A stretch of DNA of 64,000 bases from Diphasiastrum complanatum (taxonomy: Eukaryota > Streptophyta > Lycopodiopsida > Lycopodiales > Lycopodiaceae): positions 27,005,540 to 27,069,539 of the forward strand of contig CM055111.1 in NCBI GenBank assembly GCA_029204225.1. The letters run 5' to 3'. The notes beneath the pieces are model-generated. The model had not been told where the DNA came from. It worked only from the letters and a program-made list of their open reading frames with translations, and made no database searches. Both the position numbers and the translations under genes were made by a program. Below are positions 22,261 to 33,253 of the stretch, one piece after another; the first letter of the stretch is position 1, and each line of letters starts with the position of its first letter.

Positions 22261-22873
22261 AGTTGAATTCACATGTGTGGAATGCCCTACACATGTACTT
22301 TTAATCTCCTAAGCCCAATAATACCATAAAGATCAAACTAGCATTGATTGACAATAGGAAAGCTGATCATACATGAAATATTATTGTGTTACAAGCAAGA
22401 TATGTCAACAAAACATGAAACTAAGTACAATAAATGCCTCAACTCGGCTAGAAAGAGAATATGAAAGTACAAACTCGAGTAGAGAGAGAGGGCACAAAGA
22501 TCTTAGTCTCCAAATTTGCATTATACACAAATTTCATCATCTTCTCAATGAGAGTACATCACATATATATAGATCCATGGACTCTCCTCCTACTTTGAGG
22601 TGAATTGGAGTTATGAATCCACCTCTCAAGCTATATAGAATTATTCAAGCCACCTCAATATGGCTAATTGTGCCAACTAGTATTTTCATGCATTAAATTT
22701 GGCATGCAAAATACAAATGGCAATTCCTATGGTAGCTCGAGTTTCTACTTCTACATACCTTGAATGTTTTATTCTAAGATGGGTCTTTACTAAGCCAAAA
22801 GAGCTCAATTCATCTTTGGCATTTTTAGGACCCCTACTTACAACATTAGATAGATTTTTCCAATATTTCAACA
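22261..22873 (-). repeat. E1 solo LTR with target duplication ATCCA
   Basis: 613 bp, same length as the E1 5' LTR, flanked on both sides by ATCCA (22256-22260 and 22874-22878). Removing the LTR and one ATCCA joins the E2 RNase H frame across the site: GPPQVD continues as ATKISCNNQSCIHLAKNP. The outer TG has become AG at the low-coordinate end. A solo LTR forms by recombination between the two LTRs of a full element. Confidence 0.95.
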
Positions 22874-24052
22874 ATCCATCTGTGGTTGACCTAAATCCAC
22901 AAGCAATCTTCATAACCATACCGCTTCTTGTGTAGCATTGCTGAGTGCTCAATATTCAACTTCCGTCGATGATAAGGCTACTGTAGGTTGCTTTTTGCTG
23001 CTCCATGAAATTGCAGCTGTACCATAACTGAATGTATGACCACTGGTAGATCTTCTATCATCAATATTACCTGCCCAATTGGTATCTGTATAACCTACCA
23101 ACATTGGCGCTTCAGGCTAATCATACTTCAAACCAAAATTCAATGTCCCTCGAATGCATCTGAGAATACGTTTAGCAGACTTCCAGTGTGCTTGACTAGG
23201 ATCTTGCATAAATTGACTAACAACACCAATACCATAAGAAATATCAAGTCGTGTGTGTGTCAAATAAATCAAACTACCCACCAGCTGTCTATACAAATAA
23301 GCATCCACTTTCTCAAATTCATCATATGCAATAAGCTTCATGTTGACATCCATAGGTGTACTCAAAGGCTTACAATCTTGCATATTCAACTTATAAAGCA
23401 AATTTTGTGCATATTTGCTTTGTGTAAGAAAAACCATGTCTTCCTTTTTCCATACTTCAATGCCAAGACAATAGTGCATCAATCCTAGATCACTCATGTC
23501 AAAAGCTTTGAAAAGATCTGATTTTATTTCAGCAATTAAGCTCTCATTACTTCTTGTAATAATCAAATCATCCACGTACAAAACAATGAACACTATATCT
23601 GAATTTTGTCTTAGAATGTAAAGATTAGGATCAACATCACTCTTTATCATTCCCCTTTGCTTGAAGTGTTCATCAATGCAAGAGTACCACGCCCGTGGTG
23701 CTTGCTTCAATCCATATATGGCTTTGTTGAGCTTACAAACGAGATGCTCTCTCCCTTTGAACGTATAGTTACCATCTTAGCTATGGGTGCGAAGGTTTCT
23801 TCAAAATCAATACCTTCCTGCTGCTCAAATCCTCTCGCAACCAACCGTGCTTTATACTTGTTGAGTTGCCCATCAGCTCCATATTTGATCTTGTATATCC
23901 ATTTGCAAGTGATAGGCATCTTATCATCATGTAGCTCAACCAAGTTCCACGTCCTATTTTTTGATATAACTTCCATTTCTGTTTCCATAGCTTCACGCCT
24001 TTGCTTTATCAAAAGTTTTTGGTTCTTGAGCCTTGAGCACAGAACTCATTAG
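22874..24052 (-). pseudogene. E2 (B) RT and RNase H N-terminal part
   Basis: Same motifs and the same missing first-Asp block as copy A. A 197-codon frame (23710-23117) runs from [20 protein letters not shown] through VLYVDDLIITRS to FGLKYD, better preserved than in A. The shared TAG before the RNase H is present. Confidence 0.88.
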
Positions 24053-25437
24053 GGCTAGATTCATCTGTAATCTTGCATGAGGTTTTCGATTTCTACTTGA
24101 TCTTCGAAGCTCTCCCTGCTCACTTGATTCGGGAGTATCTCCCTTATTGGCGTCACTTGTTACTGACCAGTACCTCCTAGGAATCTCATTATTGACCCTG
24201 TCTTTTTCCATTGGCTCTTCCATATTGACACCAACTTCTTTCTTCACTTGCACTTTAGCTTTATCATCAAAGAGATCAATTGTCAATTTTATTTGGCCAT
24301 TTTGACCCATCTCATCAAAAGTAACATCTCTGGAAATCACGATCTTTGTGCATCTATGTCATACACCATGTATGCCTTGGCGCTTTCATCATATCCAAGG
24401 AAAATACACTTAACAGCTTTTGCATCCAGCTTCTTTCATTTTTCATCAGGTACATGACCGTAAGCATCACAACCAAATATTCATAAATTAGAAACATTAG
24501 GTTTATTTCCAGTAAAAGCTTCGTAAGGTGTCTTACCCTCCACGAACTTCGTAGGACACCGATTCAAGATGTGAGTAGCTATGTTGCATGCTTCTGCCCA
24601 AAAAGTATTTGGCAAACCGTTGCTCTTAAGCATTGCCCTAGCCATCTCCACAATGGATCTGTTTTTCCGTTCGGCAACTCCGTTCTGTTGTGGTGAATAG
24701 GGTGTAGTGGTTTGTCTTGATCCCGTGATCCTTGCAGAAATTTATAAACTTTGTTGAAAAATACTCACTGCCACCATCTGATCTGAAGGTCTTGATATAA
24801 CAACCTGTTTGTTTTCAACTAGAGCCTTGAACTCTCTAAACTTGGCAAAAGCATCAGATTCCTTGCTTATGAAATAAATCCAAATATGTCTACTATAGTC
24901 ATCAATGAATGTGATGAAATAGTAACAACCACTAATGGACCTAGTTTGTATTTGTCCACACAGATCACTATGAACAAGATCAAGAATGCCATTGGCTCTT
25001 CTTGCTCCATCTTTGGGAAATCTCTCTCTATGTCGTTTTCCCAAAATGCAACCCTCACAAATTTTTCCTTCAAAAGAGATATCAGACAATCCAACAACTA
25101 GATTACCTCTTTTAAGGATTTGCAAGCTTTGAGCACTGATATGACCAAATCTTTGATGCCAAAGATCACTTCGACTATCAACATTGCTTACCATAGCTTG
25201 AGTAAAATATCTCGCATTCAATTTGTAGAGTCGATTCCCGTTCTCTTTACCTCTGGCGCGTCGCTCCGATATTGGTATTGATATGTGATATCGGTATGAC
25301 GGACGGATGTACGACTGCTCTTGGTTTTCTTTACCTCTGGCGCATTGATCCGATTTTGGTACGGATATGCTATAAATGTATGACGCACGGATGTACGACT
25401 GCTCAAGATTTTCCCTACCTCTGGCACGTCGATCCAA
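23993..25437 (-). pseudogene. E2 (B) 28-residue repeats fused in frame to integrase
   Basis: A 231-codon frame (25437-24742) starts MDRRARGRENLEQSYIRAS, continues with two further 28-residue units (CARGKENQEQSYIRPSYRYH; RRARGKENGNRLYKLNARYF) and passes into the integrase finger (LWHQRFGHISAQ; CEGCILGKRHRERFP), the first Asp (HSDLCG) and FIDDYSRH. A one-base loss in a T-run (about 24812), absent from A, breaks the frame before the second Asp. A second loss at about 24345 breaks the linker. Confidence 0.88.
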
Positions 25438-25659
25438 TATTGGTACGAAAAAGATTAAAAATAGAGGAAATATAAGAACTTTCAGAGGGAATATTCTAGA
25501 TTTCCTACTTCAGCGTGGTGGCTATGACGTCTCCTTCTACCTACCTTGAATGTTTTATTCTAAGATGGGTCTTTACTAAGCCAAAAGAGCTCAATTCATC
25601 TTTGGCATTTTTAGGACCCCTACTTACAACATTAGATAGATTTTTCCAATATTTCAACA

Positions 25660-26838
25660 ATCCATCTGTGGTGGACCTAAATCCACAAGCAATCTTCATA
25701 ACCATACCGCTTCTTGTGTAGCATTGCTGAGTGCTCAATATTCAGCTTCCGTCGATGATAAGACTACTGTAGGTTGCTTTTTGTTGCTCCATGAAATTGC
25801 AGCTGTACCATAACTGAATGTATGACCACTGGTAGATCTTCTGTCATCAATATTACCTGCCCAATCGGCATCTGTATAACCTACCAACATTGGCGCTTCA
25901 GGCTAATCATACTTCAAACCAAAATTCAATGTCCCTCGAATGCATCTGAGAATACGTTTAGCAGACTTCCAGCGTTCTTGACTAGGATCTTGCATAAATT
26001 GACTAACAACACCAATAGCATAAGAAATATCAGGTCGTGTGTGTGTCAAATAAATCAAACTACCCACCAGTTGTCTATATAAATAAGCATCTACTTTCTC
26101 AAATTCATCATATGCAGTAAGCTTCATGTTGACATCCATAGGTGCACTCAAAAGCTTACAATCTTGCATATTGAACTTATAAAGCAAATCTTGTGCATAT
26201 TTGCTTTGTGTAAGAAAAACCATGTCTTCCTTTTGCCATACTTCAATGCCAAGACAATAGTGCATCAATCCTAGATCACTCATGTCAAAAGCTTTGAAAA
26301 GATCTGATTTTATTTCATCAATTAAGCTCTCATTACTTCTTGTAATAATCAAATCATCCACGTACAAAACAATGAACACTATATCTGAATGTTGCCTTAG
26401 AATGTAAAGATTAGGATCAACATCACTCTTTATCATTCCCCTTTGCTTGAAGTGTTCATCAATGCAAGAGTACCACGCCCGTGGTGCTTGCTTCAATCCA
26501 TATATGGCTTTGTTGAGCTTACAAACGAGATGCTCTCTCCCTTTGAACGTATAGTTACCATCTTAGCTATGGGTGCGAAGGTTTCTTCAAAATCAATACC
26601 TTCCTGCTGCTCAAATCCTCTCGCAACCAACCGTGCTTTATACTTGTTGAGTTGCCCATCAGCTCCATATTTGATCTTGTATATCCATTTGCAAGTGATA
26701 GGCATCTTATCATCAGGTAGCTCAACCAAGTTCCACGTCCTATTTTTTGATATAACTTCCATTTCTGTTTCCATAGCTTCATGCCTTTGCTTTATCAAAA
26801 GTTTTTGGTTCTTGAGCCTTGAGCACAGAACCCATTAG
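25660..26838 (-). pseudogene. E2 (C) RT and RNase H part
   Basis: The 197-codon frame 26496-25903 carries [23 protein letters not shown] and the ancestral-looking TRPDISYAIGVV (A and B have TRLDISYGIG). The same RT block is missing as in A and B. RNase H is cut at the E1 site. Confidence 0.88.
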
Positions 26839-28223
26839 GGCTAGATTCATCTCTAATCTTGCATGAGGTTTTTGATTTCTACTTGATCTTCTAAGCTCTC
26901 CCTGCTCACTTGATTCGAGAGTATCTCCCTTATTGGCGTCACTTGTTACTGACCAGTACCTCCTAGGAATCTCATTATTGACCCTGTCTTTTTCCATTGG
27001 CTCTTCCATATCGACACCAACTTCTTTCTTCACTTGCACTCTAGCTTTATCATCAAAGAGATCAATTGTCAATTTTATTTGGCCATTTTGACCCATCTCA
27101 TCAAAAGTAACATCTCTGGAAATCACAATCTTTGTGCATCTCTGTCATACATCATGTATGCCTTGCCTCTTTCATCATATCCAAGGAAAATACACTTAAC
27201 AGCTTTTGCATCCAGCTTCTTTCGTTTTTCATCAGGTACATGACCGTAAGCATCACAACCAAATATTAGTAAATGAGAAACATTAGGTTTATTTCTAGTA
27301 AAAGCTTCGTAAGGTGTCTTACCCTCCACGAAATTCGTAGGACACCGATTCAAGATGTGAGTAGCTATGTTGCATGCTTCTGCCCAAAAAGTATTTGGCA
27401 AACCCTTGCTCTTAAGCATTGCCCTAGCCATCTCCACAATGGATCTGTTTTTCCGTTCGGCAACTCCGTTCTGTTGTGGTGAATAGGGTGTAGTGGTTTG
27501 TCTTGATCCCCTGATCCTTGCAGAAATTTATAAACTTTGTTGAAAAACACTCACTGCCACCATCTGATCTGAAGGTCTTAATATAACAACCTGTTTGTTT
27601 TCAACTAGAGCCTTGAACTCTCTAAACTTGGCAAAAGCATCAGATTCCTTGCTTATGAAATAAATCCAGATATGTCTACTATAGTCATCAATGAATGTGA
27701 TGAAATAGTAACAACCACTAATGGACCTAGTTTGTATTGGTCCACACGAATCACTATGAACAAGATCAAGAATGCCATTGGCTCTTCTTGCTCCATCTTT
27801 GGGAAATCTCTCTCTATGTTGTTTTCCCAAAATGCAACCCTCACAAATTTTTCCTTCAAAAGAGATATCAGACAATCCAACAACTAGATTACCTCTTTTA
27901 AGGATTTGCAAGCTTTGAGCACTGATATGACCAAATCTTTGATGCCAAAGATCACTTCGACTATCAACATTGCTTACCATAGCTTGAGTAAAATATCTCG
28001 CATTCAATTTGTAGAGTCGATTCCCGTTCTCTTTACCTCTGGCGCATCGCTCTGATATTGGTATTGATATGTGATATCGGTATGACGGACGGATGTACGA
28101 CTGCTCTTGGTTTTCTTTACCTCTGGCGCATTGATCCGATTTTGGTATGGATATGCTATAACTGTATGACGCACGGATGTACGACTGCTCAAGATTTTTC
28201 CTACCTCTGGCACGTCGATCCAA
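26779..28223 (-). pseudogene. E2 (C) 28-residue repeats and integrase
   Basis: A 231-codon frame (28223-27528) carries repeat units at 84-bp spacing (TACCTCTGGC at 28034, 28118, 28202) and then the integrase finger and first Asp. It shares with B the one-base deletions in the T-run before the second Asp and in the linker. The C-terminal part (FWAEACNIATHILNRCPTNF) is in a separate frame, 27437-27123. Confidence 0.88.
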
Positions 28224-28780
28224 TATTGGTACGAAAAAGATTAAAAATAGAGAAAATATAAGAACTTTCAGAGGGAATATTCTAGATTTCCTACTTCAGC
28301 GCGGTGGCTATGTCGTCTCCTCTTTGCAAAGATTTTGAAATGTGTGACCGTTCAAAAGATAGAGATCAGTAATGTGAAAAGTGTGAAGCCTTCTAGCTCT
28401 GAATGGTACTACTAGACACTGTCTAGTATGATTTGCGGTACTCCAAATAGACAAATGAGAGATTTCTTGGCAAACCTCTCACACAAATAGCACTTTCCAC
28501 AATAACTAAAAGGTATTGTAAAAATCTCCCCAGCTCAACAGATATTCAATCTGTCTGATGCTGCCCTGGCCTTTCTGATGCCTTTGGGACTGTGCTTTTG
28601 TTTCCCACTGATGATTCTGAGCTCCAACCCTACAAAATACACCAAAGAAGAATTTTTTCCAGCCATTTTTGTCTCTCCAAGCTTTCACCTCCCATGAAGG
28701 ACTTTCTCACTTCGTTGTGGAGCCTGTGACAAGCTGTATCCACTGATCAGGCATGCAGGACTATCGCTGCTCTGATACCA
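28224..28780 (-). other. E2 (C) leader and primer-binding site
   Basis: PBS TGGTATCAGAGC on the minus strand at 28780-28769. The leader matches that of copy A nearly base for base, including CTAGACACTGTCTAG at about 28412, an inverted word. Confidence 0.85.
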
Positions 28781-29044
28781 TGTCAAGAACTAGATATATG
28801 CAACATCAAGCATTCACCATAAGCAATCACCACAAGAATGCGGAAGAAGAACACGCACTGTCACTCTATCACAGTAACTCATACAGAATGTAAAATGTAC
28901 AAATAAACCCTGAACCCTGATAGAGAGAAAAAACCTACCAGTAGACTAATAGACTAGCCTACGGCTATTGACAGCTGGTCACAGCTGTCAGCATTAATGT
29001 GCATCATAAACAGTAACAATGAAGTTTATCATTGATTTCTAACA
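28781..29044 (-). repeat. E2 5' LTR, copy C (264 bp)
   Basis: Limits TGTCAAGA and TTCTAACA on the plus strand, followed by GTGAT, as in copy A. It marks the right edge of E2 inside E3. Confidence 0.9.
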
Positions 29045-29737
29045 GTGATGGCTAGATAAATGAGTGAACCAATAAGCTTCATACAGAGAGTACTGTACTC
29101 GAAGGATCATTCATTTTTACTTACAGTGAGCTTTACATTTGACTCCATTAGTGTATCAATAAACTTTGCATTTACCATATGAAATATTTCTAGAATAGAA
29201 TTAGCATAATTCTCTTGACAAATGAAGATAAATTGAGAAGTTCTAAATACCTCTATTCCTAAAGATATATGGCAATAGACCAAGATCATGCACCTCAAAC
29301 TTTTTTTTTTTTCCTTTTGAGTGCAATCTTGATATCATCCTTTTGAGTGCAATCTTGATATCATCAATATCGGATTGTTGCCTCCACTCAAAATGATATC
29401 ATCCACATAGATTAGAAGAACGGTAACATCATTTTCAACAAATATATAGTAAAGTGAATGATCATACTCACTCATTATGAAGTTCTATGAAAGTAGAAAA
29501 GTATTAAGCTTAGCATACCAACTCCTTGGTGCTTGCTTATGTCCATACAAACTCTTTTGTAGAAAGCGCACATGATTAGGCTTGCCATGCAAAATGTAGC
29601 CCTCAGATTGCTCCATAAACACCTCCTCATCAAGATCTTCATTCAAGAATGGCTTAGTGATATCCAATTGCCATAGATCCCATCCAAAAAGTGTCGCAGC
29701 AAAAATCTACATGCAAAAGCTAGAATCTTGATATATC
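29045..29737 (-). pseudogene. E3 copia RT, N-terminal part
   Basis: Minus strand from 29737: RT around the first catalytic block (LDITKPFLNEDLDEEVFMEQ), KPNHVRFLQKSLYGHKQAPR, WYAKLNTFLLS, the region of the YVDD box, CHISLGIEVFRTSQFIFICQ and GSLIYLTI at the E2 junction. Together with 21460-22072 it makes a nearly complete RT-RNase H. It is cut at 29737 by an E4 LTR. A plus-strand relative lies at 42957-45141. Confidence 0.88.
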
Positions 29738-30005
29738 TGTTGGGGGTATTCCCAACACAACGTGAGCAAAGGGATAGATTTAATAATAAATGTGTTGTGA
29801 GGGCATGGCTTCCTGCGCGTATAAGTCCATGGCCCAATGAGCATGTGAGCTAATTGTAAATAGAAATAATAGACTTATGCCCTTTGTAATTAAAATAAAA
29901 CTTTAGGCCCAAAGTCATTTTAAAACTTAGAGTTTACTCTTTAGAGTTGGGTCCACTTTTGGACTCACATGAATCTTGTGAATTTTAATGTACTTTTTAT
30001 GGACC
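29738..30005 (+). repeat. E4 LTR fragment (plus orientation)
   Basis: Starts TGTTGGGGGTATTCCCAACA and matches, inverted, the LTR at 6249 downward for about 265 bases to TTTATGGACC, then stops matching. Only the U3 side is left. It interrupts the E3 RT. Confidence 0.85.
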
Positions 30006-31077
30006 AAACCAACCAGTAAAAGACCACAAAAAACACACCAATCTGCATTTTTGGAAGGAAAAAGAGCCTAAAATTTTGTCAGATTTTAATATCTCCAAAA
30101 CTAGTGACAATTAGCCCTCGCACGACTGACAGTAGCTCCAGGGTACTTCCTAGAAGATTGCAAAATACAGAGAAAAAACCAAAAAAAATTTAAAAAACTC
30201 TTGTAAAAAATCAAAAAAATTCAAATCTTCACCAGAACTCTCGTAGAGCCCTCTGAAGTTCCACCTCAATGAGACCAGGACACAGAGAAGCTTGCGAGAG
30301 TTAGTTCACTGTCTAAGTGCCTGTGCGAGAGTTCTCAGTGGAAAAAAGACGAAAAAAATACCAAAGAACCCTCGCAGACACTAAAATTTTCAGTTCCAGT
30401 GCTCAAGAACCCTCGTAGAAAATTTTAAAATTTCATCTCAGTGAAATCAGGACACAGAAGAGTCTACGAGAGTTTGTTTGATTTTAGTGAGTAGAAAATT
30501 GGGTTTAAGTGTTAAAAAATCACTAAAAAGTGGAGATCCATCACATCCTTCTAGAGAAAACTCTCGTAGACCACTCCAATCGATCCAGAATGTCAATTTC
30601 CATCAGTGGTGAAGCCTACGAGTTTTAGTAAAAAATTATTGGTGAAGGTCGAGCCAAATTAGTGGTTCTGAACACTCGCAAACAATGAAACTTTCACTTC
30701 TTGCAAGAGTTAACCCTCGCAAAGACTTCCAGAGTCAGATCTACCCTAGATTCAGCTCCTGTGAATCTTGCAAAATTTAATTCCAAGTAATCAGAGAGAT
30801 ATCAAGATTTTTTGACTGAAAAATAGCTAAAGAACCCTCGCAAAACCAACTCTCGCACAAGAGAACCCTCGCAGACTAGATCAGTAGGAAGATCTACACC
30901 AGATCCAACTATTGTCAAAATCTTAGGTCGATTAGTGCAAGGAGTAAAAATTTATCAAGGAAAAATCACCATAAGGGGCCTGATTTCTCACTTTTAGCCC
31001 TTCAGATTGATCATATTCTTAAGATCTAGATTGCGTCCAACTATATCAGCAGGATTCAATAACTTTGGACTCCATCA
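30006..31077 (+). other. Non-coding stretch rich in CTCGCA/CTCGTA words, probably a retroelement leader
   Basis: No gene. From about 30115 to 30870 the words CTCGCA or CTCGTA and their complements (TGCGAG, TACGAG) occur at least a dozen times, often as AACCCTCGCA or ACTCTCGTAGA. It leads directly into a gypsy GAG, so it may be LTR or leader of that element. Confidence 0.5.
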
Positions 31078-32575
31078 TTGAATGAATCTGAGATGTGGAT
31101 GATCAATAGCAAGAAGGACAATGAATCAAGCACCACACCTTCCCAGAATAGTAGTTGTGCAACAAGAGGCAGAACCAAAACCAGTACCAATGGATCCAAT
31201 GGGTCAACTCGTACTTGTCGCTCCCTTGCAAGCAGTCCGGAGGGCACCTCGGATGGAGATACCTAAATACGACGGATCATTAGATCCCATCCGCTTCCTC
31301 CAGATCTACAAACAAGCCTATGAAATCTGCGGCAATCGGACACCTATAGAGAAGTTGGTGTTGTTCCCTATGTCACTAATAGTTGTGGCTCAAGGCTAGT
31401 TTTTCAACTTGTCAGAGGAAGAAAAATCGACCTGGGAAGCAATTGAAGCGGCTCTCATCACGCGCTTTAAACCAAGGAAGTTCCTAGAAGAGCCATTTCT
31501 CCTGCTCAGCAAAGTCAAGATGGAAAAAAGAGAAAGGGTCAGGGACTATATTGAGCAGGTCAAACATCTACAAGTCTAAACGCAGTGCGGCCCTGACTCC
31601 TGATCATGTGGTAATCATGTGGCTCCTTGCGGAGTTACTATGTAGCATCGGAAGAGAACTAAAACGATGACAGCAATATGCCACTCTACAAGAAGCCATG
31701 GAAGACGCCATCAGGGAAGAAGATGAGGGACGAGATGATGAATATCCCACTACCCACACTTTGGCCCCCTCGGTAGCATCAACCTATCAAATGCCTCCAA
31801 TCTGTCTACATAATTGTTGTTGGAACAGATGACTAAATTACACAAACAATAGATGGAGCAACTCACTGCTCAGTTCAATCAGAAACTGAAAGCCTTGCAA
31901 GAAGTTGTGGCAACTACGTCAAATCCATCTGATCAAAACCATCCACAGTATTCTTAGCCATATAATCAAGGGGCATCAAATGCGGCACGAAGGTATGGCG
32001 CACCGAATAATCAACAACGCATGGCCTTACCTGCACCACCAAGGCTAGCTAATCAACAAGTGGCCCACATAAACCTGACAGCAGCAGAACTAGAGATGCC
32101 AGTACCACTTCAACTTGAATAGCAGCAATGGTATGGATCGGATGAACCATATATGGATCCTGCCATAAATGAATATTATGCGGCCTATGCAGCTCAAACT
32201 CAGCGCCAGGGAGGGAGAAATTATGGCTGCTATGGATGTGGCGAAGGACACCGAATTGCTGAATGTCCTTACAAGGGACAATACACATCTTTCTGTCAGG
32301 AATGCGGATATGGACATTGCTTCAAAAACTGTCCATTGTGACCTGGGACCAGTGCACCATTGAATTTCATTGCGATACGACCAGCAACAGTTTCAGCGGG
32401 GATGCCACCAAAAAAGCAACAGATCCATGCCCCTGTATTAGCCGTCACACGAGCACATAAGCGGAAGGAAGTGGCTCCCTCACCACCACCATCAGTCTTT
32501 GATGACCAGTCCTCAACTTCAACACCATATTCGAATGTGAGGGAAGAAAGGAGACAGTACCAGAAGATATAGCAT
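31078..32575 (+). pseudogene. Ty3/gypsy GAG with two zinc knuckles
   Basis: Gypsy capsid motifs: MEIPKYDGSLDPIRFLQIYK, FFNLSEEEKSTWEAIEAALI, RFKPRKFLEEPFLLLSKVKM and ERVRDYIEQVKHL, a linker, then two knuckles, CYGCGEGHRIAEC (about 32230) and CQECGYGHCFKNC (about 32295). Both have the spacing CX2CX3HX4C, one residue shorter than the usual CX2CX4HX4C. A Lys/Pro/Ser-rich tail follows (PPKKQQIHAPVLAVTRAHKR). Several stops read as changed Gln or Arg codons (TAG, TAA, TGA). No protease or pol follows; copia RNase H starts at about 32585. Confidence 0.8.
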
Positions 32576-32584
32576 TGGGTACAG

Positions 32585-33253
32585 AGAGGACAAGCGGAGG
32601 ATTTGACAATCACTAGACTAGATTTGAGTTATAGTGTAAGCAAGCTAAGTCAATATATGCAAGTTCCCTTGATGCATCATTGGAAAAGTGCCAAGAGAGT
32701 GCTTAGATATGTCTCTTCTACTAGATTTTTTGGCATTCTTTATCAAGGATCTAACTTGTACTTGAGGGCATATTCGGATTTAGATTTTGTAGGAGACAAG
32801 ATGGATAGGAGATCTATAAGTGCATTAACCACTTTCCTTTATGGAGGAGTGATATCTTGGCTTTCCAAAAAGCAAGATACAATCTCTCTTTCCTCTTGTG
32901 AAGCCGAGTACAAGGCATTGACTTCAACAACCAAAGAACTCCTATGGCTAAGAAGACTTTTGGTGGAACTACAAGTGCTACAGGCCAAGGAGATCCCTTG
33001 CATCTATTGTGAGGATCAAGCATCTCAAAAAATTTCTACCAATCCGATCTTCCATGCTATAACAAAGCATATTGAGATAGCTCATCACTTTATGAGAGAG
33101 AAAGTGCAATCCAAGGAGGTACAACTTCATCATGTGCCATCATCTAAGTGCATAGCTGATATCTTAGCCAAGCCATTGTCTAAAGATCCATTTTTTAAGT
33201 TAAGATGTGCTCTTGGAATTATAGATAGATGTACATTAGACTTACCAAGTTAG
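32585..33253 (+). pseudogene. copia RT C-terminus and RNase H, 216 codons open
   Basis: TITRLDLSYSVSKLSQYMQV, SAKRVLRYVSSTRFFGILYQ, then RNase H: SDLDFVGDKMDRRSISALTT, GGVISWLSKKQDTISLSSCE, IYCEDQASQKISTNPIFHAI, HIEIAHHFMREKVQ and SSKCIADILAKPLSKDPFFK, with the stop at 33253. The frame is undamaged to the true end of the polyprotein. The expected Asp at the start of RNase H is present in YSDLDF. Everything upstream in the copia is missing. Confidence 0.92.

Larger units (their letters stand above)
22073..25533 (-). mobile_element. E2 copy B, with E1 solo LTR inside
   Basis: From low coordinate: partial E2 3' LTR (22073-22194), RNase H tail (22195-22260), E1 solo LTR (22261-22873), RNase H, RT, integrase, 84-bp repeats and part of the leader, then an abrupt join at about 25533 to copy C. 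The 5' LTR, PBS and most of the leader of this copy are missing because C starts there. The low-coordinate edge keeps the true E2/E3 junction. Confidence 0.88.
25534..29044 (-). mobile_element. E2 copy C, complete to its 5' LTR
   Basis: Starts with a 126-bp piece of the E1 LTR (25534-25659) at the same insertion point (ATCCA at 25660), then RNase H, RT, integrase, 84-bp repeats, leader, PBS and 5' LTR. The joint with copy B at about 25533 couples the E2 leader (CGTCTCC) to the middle of the E1 LTR (TTCTACCTACC), consistent with an unequal or end-joining tandem duplication. Confidence 0.88.
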
